Shown here piece by piece: positions 33,620-45,152 of a stretch of DNA of 64,000 bases. The notes under the pieces are model-generated. The model worked only from the letters and a program-made list of their open reading frames with translations. It searched no databases and was not told where the DNA came from. Position numbers and translations under genes: made by a program. Numbering within the stretch: position 1 is the first letter of the stretch; each line of letters opens with the position of its first letter. Source of the stretch: Hibiscus mutabilis (taxonomy: Eukaryota > Streptophyta > Magnoliopsida > Malvales > Malvaceae); NCBI GenBank assembly GCA_019671005.1, contig CM033712.1, positions 80,185,693 through 80,249,692 on the forward strand. The letters are read 5' to 3'.

Positions 33620-34747
33620 TTACATAACGCACTCATCATTATCATCAAATTCAATGTCATTTACAAACTCCACAGGCTTAATCCCAAATTCCAATTCGAA
33701 ATTCCGAGAACTCATCTCCGTGCACGATGGATACACGTCGAACACCATCCCGGCAGGCTCCGAGCAGTACTCGAAGCCATCCCCCATCAAATCCTCCCAC
33801 ATGATGGAATCCAAGTCCGTGAGATCACTCAGTGTCGTCGATGTCTCTTCCTTCGTTTCCTGCTTTAAGGCTACACTCGTTGGAATTGGATCCGACTGCC
33901 GATCGTGGTGTTGTTTGATCGGAATTACCCAGTCGCCGTTATTTTCGGAATCTGTGATGATTAGGGGAGGAGCCTTGGATGAGTAGTTGGTGCAGGTATG
34001 GGTTCCAATATAAGTGGTCCGGTACATTTGGGAACCATCTTCCATTCTTTGGACTTGTTTGGTGGCTCGACAACCTTGATCATGCTTGTGAGTGCATCTG
34101 AAGTAACTCCTGTTTAATTGGACTACATGGTTAGTTCCAGTTTGCCCCCATTTTTTGACCTTTTCTTACACAAAAAAGTATCTTTCTCTACATTTATTAC
34201 CTTGGGTGTTTAGAATTGAGGATCCCTTTTTGGCCATATTTCCTCCAAACATGACCATCTTCCATTGTAGCAGAAACAACAGTCCATACCTGTTCAGTCC
34301 TCCTACAAACAAAAACAACAAACATTTACTACTATAATCTATACGTATGAAACAATCCAAATTCCAAATTCCAAATATCCAACCAAAGCATAAACAAAGA
34401 AACAAAATTTGTCTTTACATTCTCTTGTAACAGCCTCTCTTGTCCTTAGAAACAGCTCTCTTGCGGCTGTCGATAGAAGAATCTTGATTAGAAGCTGTAT
34501 GGGACTGGGAAACCTCAGCAGATTCAACAGAACTCAGGACAGCAAATGTTTGGTCGAAAGATCTCAAGATCTTGTGAATCAGTGCTTCTTTTTCAGGCGA
34601 TGAGAGATGGGCAGTTTCTTGACCGGAGCTGGGGTTGTGGAAAAGAATCTGGAGCTGGTTGGCATACTCTTGGCCTTCAACAAGTTCTTTTATTGCCCTT
34701 TTTTGCTTGCTCGACAGCCTTTCAGGCCAAGCTGAAACACTAGCCAT
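33620..34747 (-). CDS. WRKY54: Group III WRKY transcription factor (WRKY54/70-like)
   Basis: DNA-binding regulator of salicylate-linked defence and senescence genes through W-boxes. Exons 34747-34419, 34302-34201 and 34109-33620 join in frame to 306 residues. The frame is open upstream but the first ATG is at 34747. WRKYGQK is at residues 129-135. The zinc finger is C149-X7-C157-X23-H181-X-C183, the C-X7-C...H-X-C form that defines group III. The second intron splits the codon for R144 within the WRKY domain, as usual for this group. A basic stretch (SRKRAVSKDKRGCYKR, 94-109) may act as nuclear signal. The tail is acidic, fitting an activation region. The N-terminal pattern (KRAIKELVEGQEYANQLQ) matches the WRKY54/70 clade, and a nearby QCR10 gene supports the Arabidopsis WRKY54 position. 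WRKY70 is the alternative name. Confidence 0.93.
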
Positions 34748-34811
34748 GCTTATTATCGGCACCCGACCGGAAAAGAAAGTCTGTTTTTTTTTTTGCTGCG
34801 CTTAATCAAGA

Positions 34812-34940
34812 GTATATAAGATTTGAAGAAGGGGGAGAAGCAAATGAAAGGAAATTGTGAGGAAATGGGGGTGTGGATAGAAACACACTTTAAATGCTGA
34901 TAAAATATGGCTGACGTTTCTGCATGAGGGAAGAATGACG
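34812..34940 (-). promoter_or_regulatory. WRKY promoter: TATA box and two TGACG motifs
   Basis: A TATATA core lies on the minus strand near 34812-34818, about 65-70 bases before the ATG. TGACG cores on the plus strand at 34912-34916 and 34936-34940 resemble as-1 half-sites bound by TGA factors, which mediate salicylate response. Spacing is wider than in classical as-1. Confidence 0.5.
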
Positions 34941-35209
34941 CCATCGTCTCCTCCTACCTTCGGAATTTAAAAAGCAATGTGACATTAATGCATTTAGATA
35001 TATATTTTTTTGAATTTTACAATGATTATAAAAAGATAATTTTTGAAAGATACATGCATTTGGCAAACTTACCTCTTAAAAGAAATAACTTAGATTTGAT
35101 TAATCCTTGGGAACTAAAAAAACAATGTGCTTATACAAGTTCAAAAATCAGAACTACGAGTCGTCATTTGATGTTTAGAAAGAGTGCGGAACAAACTATT
35201 GGGAAAATT

Positions 35210-35621
35210 ACATATTTGGTACATCTCTACCTGTATTTCTATTTTAGTATTTCGTTTTTTTATAAATAATATTTAACGTTACGCTTTGTCTTTATTTTGG
35301 TATTTATCGTTAAAACATTAACATGCTTATTAAGAGAGATAAAATGACGCGTGACATATAATTTTCTCTCTCATAATCAGCATGTCATGTATTTTTTATA
35401 ATTTTATTTGACGTGACATGTTAATTAGGAGAGAAAAATAATGCAGCAGTCTGCTATGTGTATTTTTCTCTCTCCTAATTAGCATGTCATTAATTTTTTA
35501 ACACTAGAGATACCAATTTACAAACAAAATATAAAGTTGGGTATCATTTTATCAAAAAATAGTTAGGGTACCAAAACAATAACGTGGACATAGATGATAT
35601 ACTAAATAGATAGTTTTCACT
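35210..35621. mobile_element. MITE-like inverted-repeat element
   Basis: The left end reads GGGAAAATTACATATTTGGT and the reverse complement of the right end GTGAAAACTATCTATTTAGT. Inside, TTAGGAGAGAAAAA and its inverse TTTTTCTCTCTCCTAA form further inverted repeats. Non-coding. Confidence 0.6.
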
Positions 35622-37029
35622 AAACTATTTTATGTTCGAAATTTCCTTTTCAGGTTAAGGAGTTCTTAATGATTATTCCCTTATTAGTTTCCTAGCGATT
35701 CACCGTAAAATAATAATCGATAGTCTTTAGTTATTTGAAATAGAACTGAATAAATTGGATTAACAAGTTTGTTTGCACAATAAAAATTTATAATACTTAA
35801 TTTAAATTAATCTATCAACGAGACGGATATAAATATTTATAAAAATAACAATAATAATAATTAAAATCAAATAAATAATGCAAACTGAAAACATAGGCTT
35901 TTAACAACAAAAAAAAACCCTGAAAACCTAGGCTGGCCAGGGAGAGCTCATGACGTATTAAAATATAAGTACCATGAAATATATACCTCACCTTAAATAT
36001 TATACATGAATAATTGTTTTATATACCGTTAATTAAAATTTTCATATTTTACGAGTTTAATTTAAAAAGTATCGAGTATTATTTATTTATTTTTAAATAT
36101 AATTTAAAATAAATGACAGTTTTTGTTAAAATGTACTGATATAACATAGTATAACTAAAGTGGGAATAGAAATGGAATAGTGTGTAGTTGGAGTAATGAG
36201 TAGAAAACAAAGTAAGATAAGGCACTAAACTATTTTTTTTTAAATGAATGGAATTGAAGGGATAAGCCATGAACTAGTAGCTTCCATGAGCTTTCCTTCT
36301 CCTTGCTTCTAGAACAACATATTCTTTGATTTCAGATTCCGAATGCTTGACAGCTTAAAATTATGTCACCCTATGTCTACGAAGTTTGTTATAAACATTA
36401 CCATTGGTCACTAATTTTTTTTATTTTTTTATTTTGGTCATTAAATTATTATTTTTAATAAAATAAACACTGATATTATGATTTTTTTATTTTTTGATCA
36501 TCCGCCCTTAAAAACTCATGGAAAACAGAAAACTAAGAATAATTTAGCAACCAAATAAAAAGTAATAGATTGGGGGCAAAAATAAGAAAAAAAGTAATAT
36601 TAATGACCAAAATAAAAAAATGTAAAATTAGTGACGATTTTGTACAAGATAATAGCTTAGTGACGAATGATGATATTTATTCTAAATTTTTTAATATATG
36701 TTATATTTTGAAATATTCAAGTTGTAGACAACTAGAAATATTTGTAGAACTTAATTAGTCAATAGATATAGGTAGAAAATTAAATTATTTGTACGTAAAT
36801 GACATGTATTAATCTTGTGTTCAATTCTCAAATATGTAAAAATATGAAAATACAAAATATTATTGTTTAATGTCTTTTAAAATAATTTTATTCAAATTAC
36901 TTACAATAAAATTGATGCCTAATGACTTATAATACCAAACATTAATACGGCAAAATTTTAAAATAAACAATAATAAAATGATTTTGGTTTTATTTTTTAA
37001 ATTTAATATGCAAATGGTTTTTTTTTAAC
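35622..37029. other. AT-rich intergenic DNA, no gene seen
   Basis: Only simple A/T-rich sequence and spurious short frames. Confidence 0.4.
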
Positions 37030-37260
37030 GTGAGAGCCTTAAAATGAGGTTAAAAAGAGGCGCAACCGAATTATTTACAAAAAATTGTAAGAATTTAGAT
37101 ATCGACTTTTCGGTATATACTGAAATTTTTACACTTTTAAAATTTTCAAATTTTTTGTAAAAAATTCGGTATATGCTAAAAGAATTGATACTAAAATTCT
37201 TATAATTCTTATAAAAATTTTGATTACATCTCATTTTAACCTCATTTTAAGGCGTCTCAC
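37030..37260. mobile_element. 231-bp MITE
   Basis: The ends GTGAGAGCCTTAAAATGAGG and, in reverse complement, GTGAGACGCCTTAAAATGAG are inverted copies. Inner arms also pair through ACAAAAAATT/AATTTTTTGT and TCGGTATA-type repeats. Compact and non-coding. Confidence 0.75.
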
Positions 37261-38248
37261 CCTAAAACTTTATGCCCAAATGTAAAAAAAAATATGCCCA
37301 AATGTTATGGGAAATGTCAACCCTGGCCGTAATAACATATTATTATCCACAATTTTTATTAGTCACAATCACAGTTGATGGGATGCCAGCTTGAATTTAA
37401 ATAATTTTTATGAGAATCATTTTTAAATTGACTTGATCTATCCACATATAATGAATAATGCTTAAAATATTAATTACAGTTATAATTAATATATTATTAT
37501 ATTAATAATTAATAATTAATAATTAAAAGACTTAAAGGCACATTTGACCCTCGAAGAATATAATTTTTCCTCGAGTAGTCCCCTAAAGTATTTTTTGAGA
37601 TGTTATGGCCCCTTAACTAAATACCGTTATCTCGTTTGGCCCATCCGTCTAACGCCGTTTACAAAAATCGCGGACCAATCAGAATGTGTCACGTATCATT
37701 TTATTAAAAAATAATTGACTTAAATAAAAGGGATAAATTGCACATTAAGTATGTCATATTTTATTTTTTTATTCATTTTAGTCCCAACTCTAAACATTAA
37801 ATTTTAAATTTTAAGTAAGACTCATAAACCCTAAAATTGACATATTTACATTTAGAATTAAAGTTTAAAATAAGAATGTTCAATAAACTTTTAACTTAAG
37901 TAGGGTCAAATTGACTTGTGACACTTACTCAGTCAATTATTATATATATATAAAGAAAAAGAAGCAAACACATTTGGCTGTTAACCAAGTTGCTAATCTT
38001 TTTTTATTCATATTTCATTAAATTGTGGTTCTAGATCTACTAAGAACACCCCATTCCTTCTGTAGAGTATTTATTTCTTTTCCCTTTAAGTGGAATTAGG
38101 ATTAGATTCTGTCAAGAGAGAGAGTAAATACAAATAGATAATAAACAGTTAAGTCATACTTTAACCTCAATTTTTTAAAAATAATATCTCAATGTATTTT
38201 TTTAATATTTAATAATGTATCGAATCTTTAATTTTGCTTTGTTTTTAG
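37261..38248. other. Intergenic DNA, no gene seen
   Basis: Contains fragments of the 'gtccctaactaaataccg' type typical of old inverted-repeat transposons near 37530-37700, but no paired ends were found. Confidence 0.35.
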
Positions 38249-38716
38249 GGAACACTACACGGGTGGTCACCAAACTATCACTTTTTCTGTTTTGGTCAGT
38301 CAACTAAATTTTTTGTCAAAATCATCCCTCTCGTTTTATACCTTTCATGTTTTGGTCCCCTTCCGTTAAAAACCTAACGGAATCGCTGGCATGACATTTT
38401 ATTTTTATTTTTTGGTTACCTAACTATCATTCTTTTTCTGTTACGGTCACCTAACTATCACCTTTTTTTCTTGTTTTGGTCCCCTGGTTGGTCGAATAAA
38501 AAATATTATAGTATATCATTATGTTTGACGGGAGGGACCAAAAAATACTATAACAAATAAATAAATGCCAAGTCAATGATTCCGTTAAATTTTTAACGGA
38601 GGGGGGACTAAAACAAGAAATGTATCTAACAGGATAGACGATTTTAACAAACAAAAATAGTTGAATGAACAAAACAAGAAAATAGTGATACTTGGGTGAC
38701 CATCCATATAATTTCC
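38249..38716. mobile_element. MITE with long terminal inverted repeats
   Basis: The left arm starts GGGAACACTACACGGGTGGT and the right arm's reverse complement GGGGAAATTATATGGATGGT. Similarity continues past CACCAAACTATCACT and the CCGTTAAAAA(C/T)(C/T)TAACGGA palindromes. No clean target duplication was seen. Confidence 0.7.
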
Positions 38717-38852
38717 CCCTTTTTATTCTCTCTCGAGCTCTGCACAAATGGGCTTAAAATGAACCCATTTCATTACTTGTTTTACCCAATAAACCTAAAC
38801 TATAACCGTTGTCCATTATAACTCCGTTGACCGCATTTAGCCCAATGAATCC

Positions 38853-39536
38853 CTTCCATTTAGGGATGACAAAATTATCCGACTCCGACCCGATGTGTTC
38901 AGACCCGACTCGATCGATAGTTTTCTCCTGAATTTCGGGGATCGGTGCGGGGCGGTGCGGGTATTAAAATGCATTGAGTCGGGGCGGGGCGAGTTCGGGT
39001 ATGAGGTAAAAATTCTCCGCCCCGCCCCAGTATATTTTAAATTATATATATTTTTAATATATTTATAAAAATACTACTGTATATAAACACTTTTAAGGGT
39101 TTTAAGCTATTTTTAGTTTGTGTTTATCGTAAATTTTTGTTAGATGTTGTTCGAGTTTTAAAATATCTAATTTTGGCGGTCAATGATTCAAGTTTATTTT
39201 TCTAAATATGTATTTTTTTATGTGAATAATTTAATTGAGTTTTATTTTATTTTTATATAGGTTTAAAGTCTCTCGAAACCTATATTTTATAATTGTGATG
39301 GTGGTTTGGTCGAATCTAACATTTATCGTCGACAAAATTTAATATTTTTTAAATTTTCGAGTCGGGTCAGAGTCGGATTTATGAGGTGATGTATCGGAGC
39401 GAGGCGGGACAAGTAAATTAATTTTTAATCCGAAGCGGGGTGGAGTCGAGTTTAGAGGTTTATATATCAGATAGATTTGGGACGGCCAAAAACCCGCCCC
39501 GCCTCGCCCCGCACTGTTGCCATCCCTATTTCCATT
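38853..39536. mobile_element. Non-autonomous hAT element with GC-rich subterminal repeats
   Basis: The 668-bp element spans 38861-39528. The ends are TAGGGATGACAAAATTATCC and, in reverse complement, TAGGGATGGCAACAGTGCGG, the Ac/Tag-like hAT terminal type. Flanks CTTCCATT (38853-38860) and TTTCCATT (39529-39536) match at 7 of 8 bases. GGGGCGGGGCG motifs near the left end and CCCGCCCCGCC near the right end stand out in very AT-rich DNA and may be transposase-binding subterminal repeats. Confidence 0.88.
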
Positions 39537-39721
39537 GCTTATTTTACCCCATAAACCTTCGAAACTTTGCATTTGAAAATTCATTAACCATAGTTTAACC
39601 AATTTAAAAGAATTTGTACTTGAACTGAAGGAGTGATTTCAGTAAAATTAAGATGATATTTATTTAAGATAATTGAGTCCGAGTATTTGTATGTAAGGTA
39701 TGTATCTAATTAAAAAAATTG

Positions 39722-40131
39722 GCTTAATGTCAAAATAAGTGCTCAAACTATTATGTTTTTTCTTTTTAAGTGCCTAAACTATTTTTTGCCCATTTTAGGT
39801 GCCTAAACTATCATGTTTTTCCCTTTTAAGTGCCTAAACTATTTTTACTCCTTTTAGGTGCCCAAACTATTATTTTTACCCCTTTAAGGTCAAATTGAGA
39901 CACTTACTTTGACCAAAAAATAACAATTTGAGCACCTACTTTAACCAAAAAATGATAGTTCGGGCACCTATTTTGACCAATAATAGTTTGAGCACTTAAA
40001 AGGGGCAAAAAATAGTTTAGGCACCTACAAGGTAAAAATGAGATAGTTTAGGCACATAAAAGGGACAAAAAATAGTTTAGGCACTTAAAAGGAGAATACG
40101 AAATAATTTAGGCACTTATTTTAGTATTAAA
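39722..40131. repeat. Foldback of short tandem units
   Basis: About five units of 'tttaagtgcctaaactat' type occupy 39750-39880. An inverted series, 'atagtttaggcacttaaaa', occupies 39940-40115. The outer ends TAATGTCAAAATAAGTGC and GCACTTATTTTAGTATTA are inverted. It would fold into a long hairpin. Non-coding. Confidence 0.8.
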
Positions 40132-41100
40132 CCTAAAAAAATTTAAAAAATATAAACAATTACTATATGAAATTACACTAATATATTAAAAAATATTTAG
40201 TCCTCGTTTCAAAACATTCGAAAATATTAAATCTTTTTCGGCTCATTTTAAAAGTGTGATCTTTATGTGAATATTTTGAGCCCAATTTGAACATTTGCTC
40301 TATTTCTTTTTTATTCTAAAAATTTGAGATACGACAAAAGAAATAGAGGTTAACTAAATATATAGTCCTTAAATTTAACAATTTTCAATTTGATTTTTGA
40401 ATACTTTTTTGCCTACATTAGCTTCAGGCCTCAACATTTGGATTTTTTTATACATTTTAATCATCATGATATAATGTATTTAAAAAATTTTAGAAGTCTC
40501 TAACTTTTTTATTTATAAACTTTAATTTAAAAGATTTTAATCATACAATTTGTATGAACACAAATAAATATACTAGTGGAAAAAGCACATGTTGTTCATC
40601 ATAAGAGACACAGTTTTAAATCGCTTTGTCTGTAAGGTGTATGTCTATTGTTAAAAAGGATTAAAAATATCCATGAACAAATATTATCTTGTAATCATTT
40701 TTATACTATTAAAAAATTATACAATTTTTATTTTTTAAATTACGAAATAAATTTGTATAGTCTTAAATGGTTATGTTATCTCATTTTAACCAATTAAAAA
40801 ACCAAAATGTATAACTAAATCAATGTTTACTAAACTCATCGTGGATAATTTAAAAATAAATAAATTTAAAACAATTACCAAATTATGGGACTAGAGAGCT
40901 TTACCCGAAAGAAAGAAAAAAAGGCTGAAGAGAGCTGATATCCACCGTGGATGAGAAGTGAGAACAATCGGAGGGTGCCAAATATTTGCTTATATTGCGA
41001 GGGAAAGGAATCATTTAAATGCCGCATTAAATTATTTTAAGGATTAGAACATTCGACTTTTTTTTTAGAGCGAAAGAATAGAAAGTACCTGATTCCCGTC
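40132..41100. other. Intergenic DNA upstream of QCR10
   Basis: AT-rich with no gene. The last 150 bases are the likely core promoter and 5' leader of QCR10. Confidence 0.4.
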
Positions 41101-41119
41101 ACAATCTGTTCTTTGAAGG

Positions 41120-41128
41120 TTAGGGTTT
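41120..41128 (-). promoter_or_regulatory. Telo-box in the QCR10 leader
   Basis: TTAGGGTTT, the complement of the plant telo-box AAACCCTAA, lies 19 bases before the ATG. Telo-boxes are common near starts of plant translation and respiratory-chain genes. Motif match only. Confidence 0.5.
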
Positions 41129-41146
41129 TGAAATCGGATCAAGGAA

Positions 41147-41892
41147 ATGGCAGGTGAAGGGGCCATGTTCAAGTTCCTCAAGCCTAGGCGTCGTCCACAC
41201 CCTGCGGACATCCAGGCCGCCGCCATGTGGGGCGTCGCTGCCACCACCACCGCTCTCTGGGTCGTCCAGGTTTATTTCTTTCTCTCTTTCTTTTGAACAA
41301 TTTTTTGCTGTATTCCTGTTAGATCCATATGAAAATCACTTTGATTGGTTATCTAGAGATTTCCTCAGATGGAAAAAGGATCCCTCTTTCTACTCAGCGT
41401 ATTTTAAAATTTATGCCTTGAATATATTTTTGATTAGGGTGTTATTGCGATTGATTGGGGCATTCATTGCTTTGAAGCACTAATGGAGTATGAATTATCC
41501 TTTATGTTGTTCTGATTTGATATCATCATCTACATATTACTTATTATCGATTTTAAATGACTATGAACTGCTTTCGTTATCGGTTAAATGGATTCGTATT
41601 GTTAATTTTATTTGTTGCAAGATTTCGATTGGATACTAGTAATTGTTTTTCCGTGATTGATTTGTCCTATTGTCTACTGCCTCTTTATTTTATTTTTCAC
41701 TGCTACATGCTTAGTGATGGAGTCTTTCATTTTTTAGAATTGTGATAAGGGGTTGGGGTAGAGAGTGTTCCTGACAGCGGGTCTTTGCGTTTTCGAATGT
41801 TTAGCTGATGTTTGAAAATTTCATTTTCCTTTGCCTACCAGCCGTTTGATTGGTTGAAGAAGACCTTCTTCGAGAAACAAGAATCCGAGTAG
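41147..41892 (+). CDS. QCR10: Cytochrome b-c1 complex subunit 10 (QCR10)
   Basis: Small subunit of mitochondrial ubiquinol-cytochrome c reductase (complex III) in the inner membrane. Two exons, 41147-41269 and 41842-41892, join in phase 0 to 57 residues. A basic N-terminus (FKFLKPRRRPHPADIQ) precedes one membrane helix (AAAMWGVAATTTALWVVQ). The short charged tail starts PFDWLKKTFFEKQ. Length and pattern match Arabidopsis At2g40765, near WRKY54. Intron 1 is 572 nt and begins GTTTAT. A second in-frame ATG at residue 7 is a less likely start. Intact. Confidence 0.92.
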
Positions 41893-42963
41893 AAGAACGG
41901 GTCTTTAAAATCTTGGAACTTTTTGTGATTTTGTTTTATCAGTTTGCCTATGAGAGAATGATGACATACAGAAATTCGAATAATAATGTCTTGTAACATT
42001 ATGGTTTGTTGTTACAACAATGAGGTATCTTTTGCATTTGTTCAACTCTTAACACTTTTTTTCTGCACACACATTCTGATTTCTGAATTCATGCATACGA
42101 AAATCAAAAGGGTGTGATTAAAGGATCCACTTTATCGAGAAGTTGATAGAGAACTTGTACATTTTGCATATTGAACTGAACTCTGAGCTCAATTATCTGT
42201 AACCATGATGTCATGTGACAATCGAAAACAAGTCGACGTTCGCAATTTAAAGAAAACCACAAGCCAGAATTGTAGAAAGAAAATCCTCCTGGAATGGATT
42301 AAACAACAGTTTTGAGCAGGTATAACTAAAATCCATTTGTATGTAACCCTAATTGAAGTTAATATTTGAACTCGAATTAAATAAATTATTTATAGGGGAG
42401 ACGGAATGAGAGGAGGAAAGAAGAGCCAAAAAACCCAAAATTGAGCATTCAACATGGTCAAACTGTTATGCAATTGTGGTCTCTAGGGGGATTCAATCTC
42501 ATTGAGGTGCCCGTTATCATTCACCCCACAAAATTTGCTAATTTTTACAAGTAGATTATCGGTTTAAAACTCTGGGTTTTCAATCATTTATGCAAGGATG
42601 GACCAGGATTTGGGGCCATGGAGGCAAATTCAGAAATAAACTAGTTTTTAAAACAATTTACATAAGAGGACAAAAGTGAAAAAAATAAAATTGCCCCTTG
42701 CCACCCTTTAATCGCTCCGTAACTGCATTCATGCAATGTTATAATTTACACTCTGCCTTTTGACAACAATAATGTTTCAAGTGCAAAATCAAAACATTGG
42801 TATTACATTGATGCTCTGTACTGTACTACTACAAAACAATCAGATCAATGCGATTCAATTTGAACCCAAGCTGCCAGAGCTAAATAGGGAGGATCTAGGC
42901 TTTTACACGAGTGTCTCATCATGATCAGAGCAAGACGTATCCGCTCTCGAATAACCATGGTTT
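41893..42963. other. Intergenic DNA between convergent genes
   Basis: QCR10 3' UTR on the left and the 3' UTR of the minus-strand gene on the right. No other gene is seen. Confidence 0.45.
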
Positions 42964-45152
42964 TCAAGACGCTGATTTTAATATGTTCTTAATTCTTGCA
43001 TTAATTTCATCTCTGCAGGCCTCAACTTTACATGTTGGACGTTCTGCTCCCAACTGGTTCATAAGAGGAACAATATGGTTTCCATTTTGAAGTGAAAATG
43101 TAAGTACCTTTAAACAAGCACCACATCTTAGCTGATGGAACCTCCTTTTGGAAAGTAGAAAATCAGCCGGCAGCTCCAATGGTTTGAAGCAATGGTAACA
43201 AGTTACAAAAGGTGCTCCACCAGCAGTTGGTTGGCGATGTCGCCTAACAGAGTAATGTTTGTCTCTTCGATACCTCTGAGCACCAGATATATTTTCATGG
43301 CTCCAACCAGACAAATCAGACTCCAAATAACTTAGGGGACTAGAGGGGCAATAGCTGTAGCAATTACAACAACTATGACCTGAGTGGGCTCTACAAAATC
43401 CTTGGCTGCGTCGAAACATTGGCGGAGGCAGCTGTTCTGAATGCGGCCACCTTTGAGGATGGCAGCATATACAGGAGTTGTCAATCTCATGCCTAGGATA
43501 CAAAATTTTCTTCTCGGGATAGTAATATGTAGGATAATGTTTTTGCCTCCAAGGTACATCAATGGAAGCCCTTCCTCTGGGATTTCTTCCATTCAGATTG
43601 CATGTTTTGCTAATCCGATCCTGCAGTTCACGCACGATTCTTAACAGTTTCATGTTCTCTTCTTCACTGTACTCGGGTAACTCATCATGCAATCCACGTG
43701 AAGGGCCGGCATTTTTGTATCCACGCAAGGACGCCCTTTGAGAGAAAGGATGTCGAGATGGATATTCATCTCTCACTAGTTTTGTCCAGCTTCTGGGTGA
43801 ACGCTGATGCATTACTGGCTCTAGTGCTTCATCTCGATGCGACTTGCTGTATTTTGCTTGGCCATAAGTCTTCTTATTGGATAAATCTGATGAGAGATTT
43901 CTTGCATTACCATTCATCAAGCCTTTGGCAGGCAACTTATCCTTTCTTTGCCTTTCTTCGGGAACAAGATAGTTAGCAGCCTTATAATTATTCTTGAATG
44001 AATGAATTTGCTGGTCAAGGAATTGATCATCCATTCCATCGGAAGACAAGATACTGCCGTCAAAGGCATTAGAGGTTTGTGTGGTAGTGGATTTAGACAA
44101 ATATCCATCATCAGGATCACTGAGCTCTGATCCAGGGCTGAAAAAATCCAAAGTTTCGAAGGAATCTGTAGACCTTACATGGTCAAACACACGATCTTCA
44201 CTTCTCTGAGGTTGCTCTGTAAGTTCATTCGGAGAAGAGAAAAGATCATCTGATGAAATGACTTCCCCTGCTGCCGCACTAGCTGTAATAGTTAAGTTAC
44301 TCTCTCTTGCAGCATATTGGTCAGTGAAGCTCGAATCTCGGATATTGGAATCAATTTTGTGATTAGGCTTTGATCCCGAATAAGCACCTTCTAACCGCAA
44401 TGTTTTGTCATTTGCCTCTTCTACCATAAACTCTTCATTCTCATGATGTTCAGTGGGTGAAAAGCATTCAATGGGAGCTCCTTGCTGTTGTACATTGCAA
44501 TCTTCTGAAGATTCCGGCTGTAACTGTCCACTTCCATTTCCATCAAGCTTTTCACATTCACAATCAATATCGCTGGACGCATTTAGATCATTACCATGCC
44601 CTTCAATGGATAAGTTCTCATCACGATCCCCACATTGAGAGCCACTTTCTTGACTTGAGTGAACCTCCTGTGGTGTTGAGCTGCTAGATTCTCCATTTTC
44701 AGACACATGAACCAGTTTATCTAAATCAGCAGCTCCCGTTTCTTGCAAGAGGGACATGTTTTCGACAATGGCTTTTCGGTTTTTAGCTGCAAATGGGAAG
44801 AAACTGAAATAAGGAGCAAAATCAGGAAAGTAGTCTTTCATTGTCCATGAGGATACCCTACCATTGTGAAAAGAGTAATATATGTCTAAGCTCAAATTGT
44901 TTTGCAAGGTATACGAAAAGTTGAACCCGAAAGATCAGGATAGTTTATAGAAAACTTTCCTTATGATGTAGTACCAGGTTTAAGATTCGAATACTAACAT
45001 TTGCAAGTTTCTTATTACGAAAGATGCTTACCTACAAGAATCGTGTCACATCCTCCACACTGGTATACAGGAACGTCTTCGACTTCGGGAAGAAGCAATC
45101 GGCATTTAGGACATCTAACTAATCGAACTCTAGGAGTAGTACCACTGCCCAT
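42964..45152 (-). CDS. EDR4-type protein with N- and C-terminal zinc ribbons
   Basis: Member of the plant ENHANCED DISEASE RESISTANCE 4 family; EDR4 restrains salicylate-linked powdery-mildew defence and interacts with EDR1 and clathrin components. Exon 1 (45152-45032) carries a Cys4 ribbon (C14, C17, C32, C35: VRCPKC...YQCGGC). Intron 1 joins in phase 1 to a single large exon (44786-42964), giving 647 residues. The middle is acidic, S/E/D-rich and likely disordered, with one short helix (ENMKLLRIVRELQDRI). The C-terminus has the DUF3133-type ribbon (C570, C573, C595, C598: TCYHCF...LRCGACLKVL), with His/Cys-rich sequence before it. No lesion is seen. The family assignment is firm; which EDR4 paralogue is unknown. 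Confidence 0.9.

Noticed and set aside
34979..35269. Plus-strand 96-residue frame
   Set aside because: AT-driven composition (Y, F, K, I) with no signal or domain. Its end overlaps a MITE.
43441..44687. Plus-strand frames opposite the EDR4-type exon
   Set aside because: Antisense shadows of a long conserved coding exon, with no independent support.
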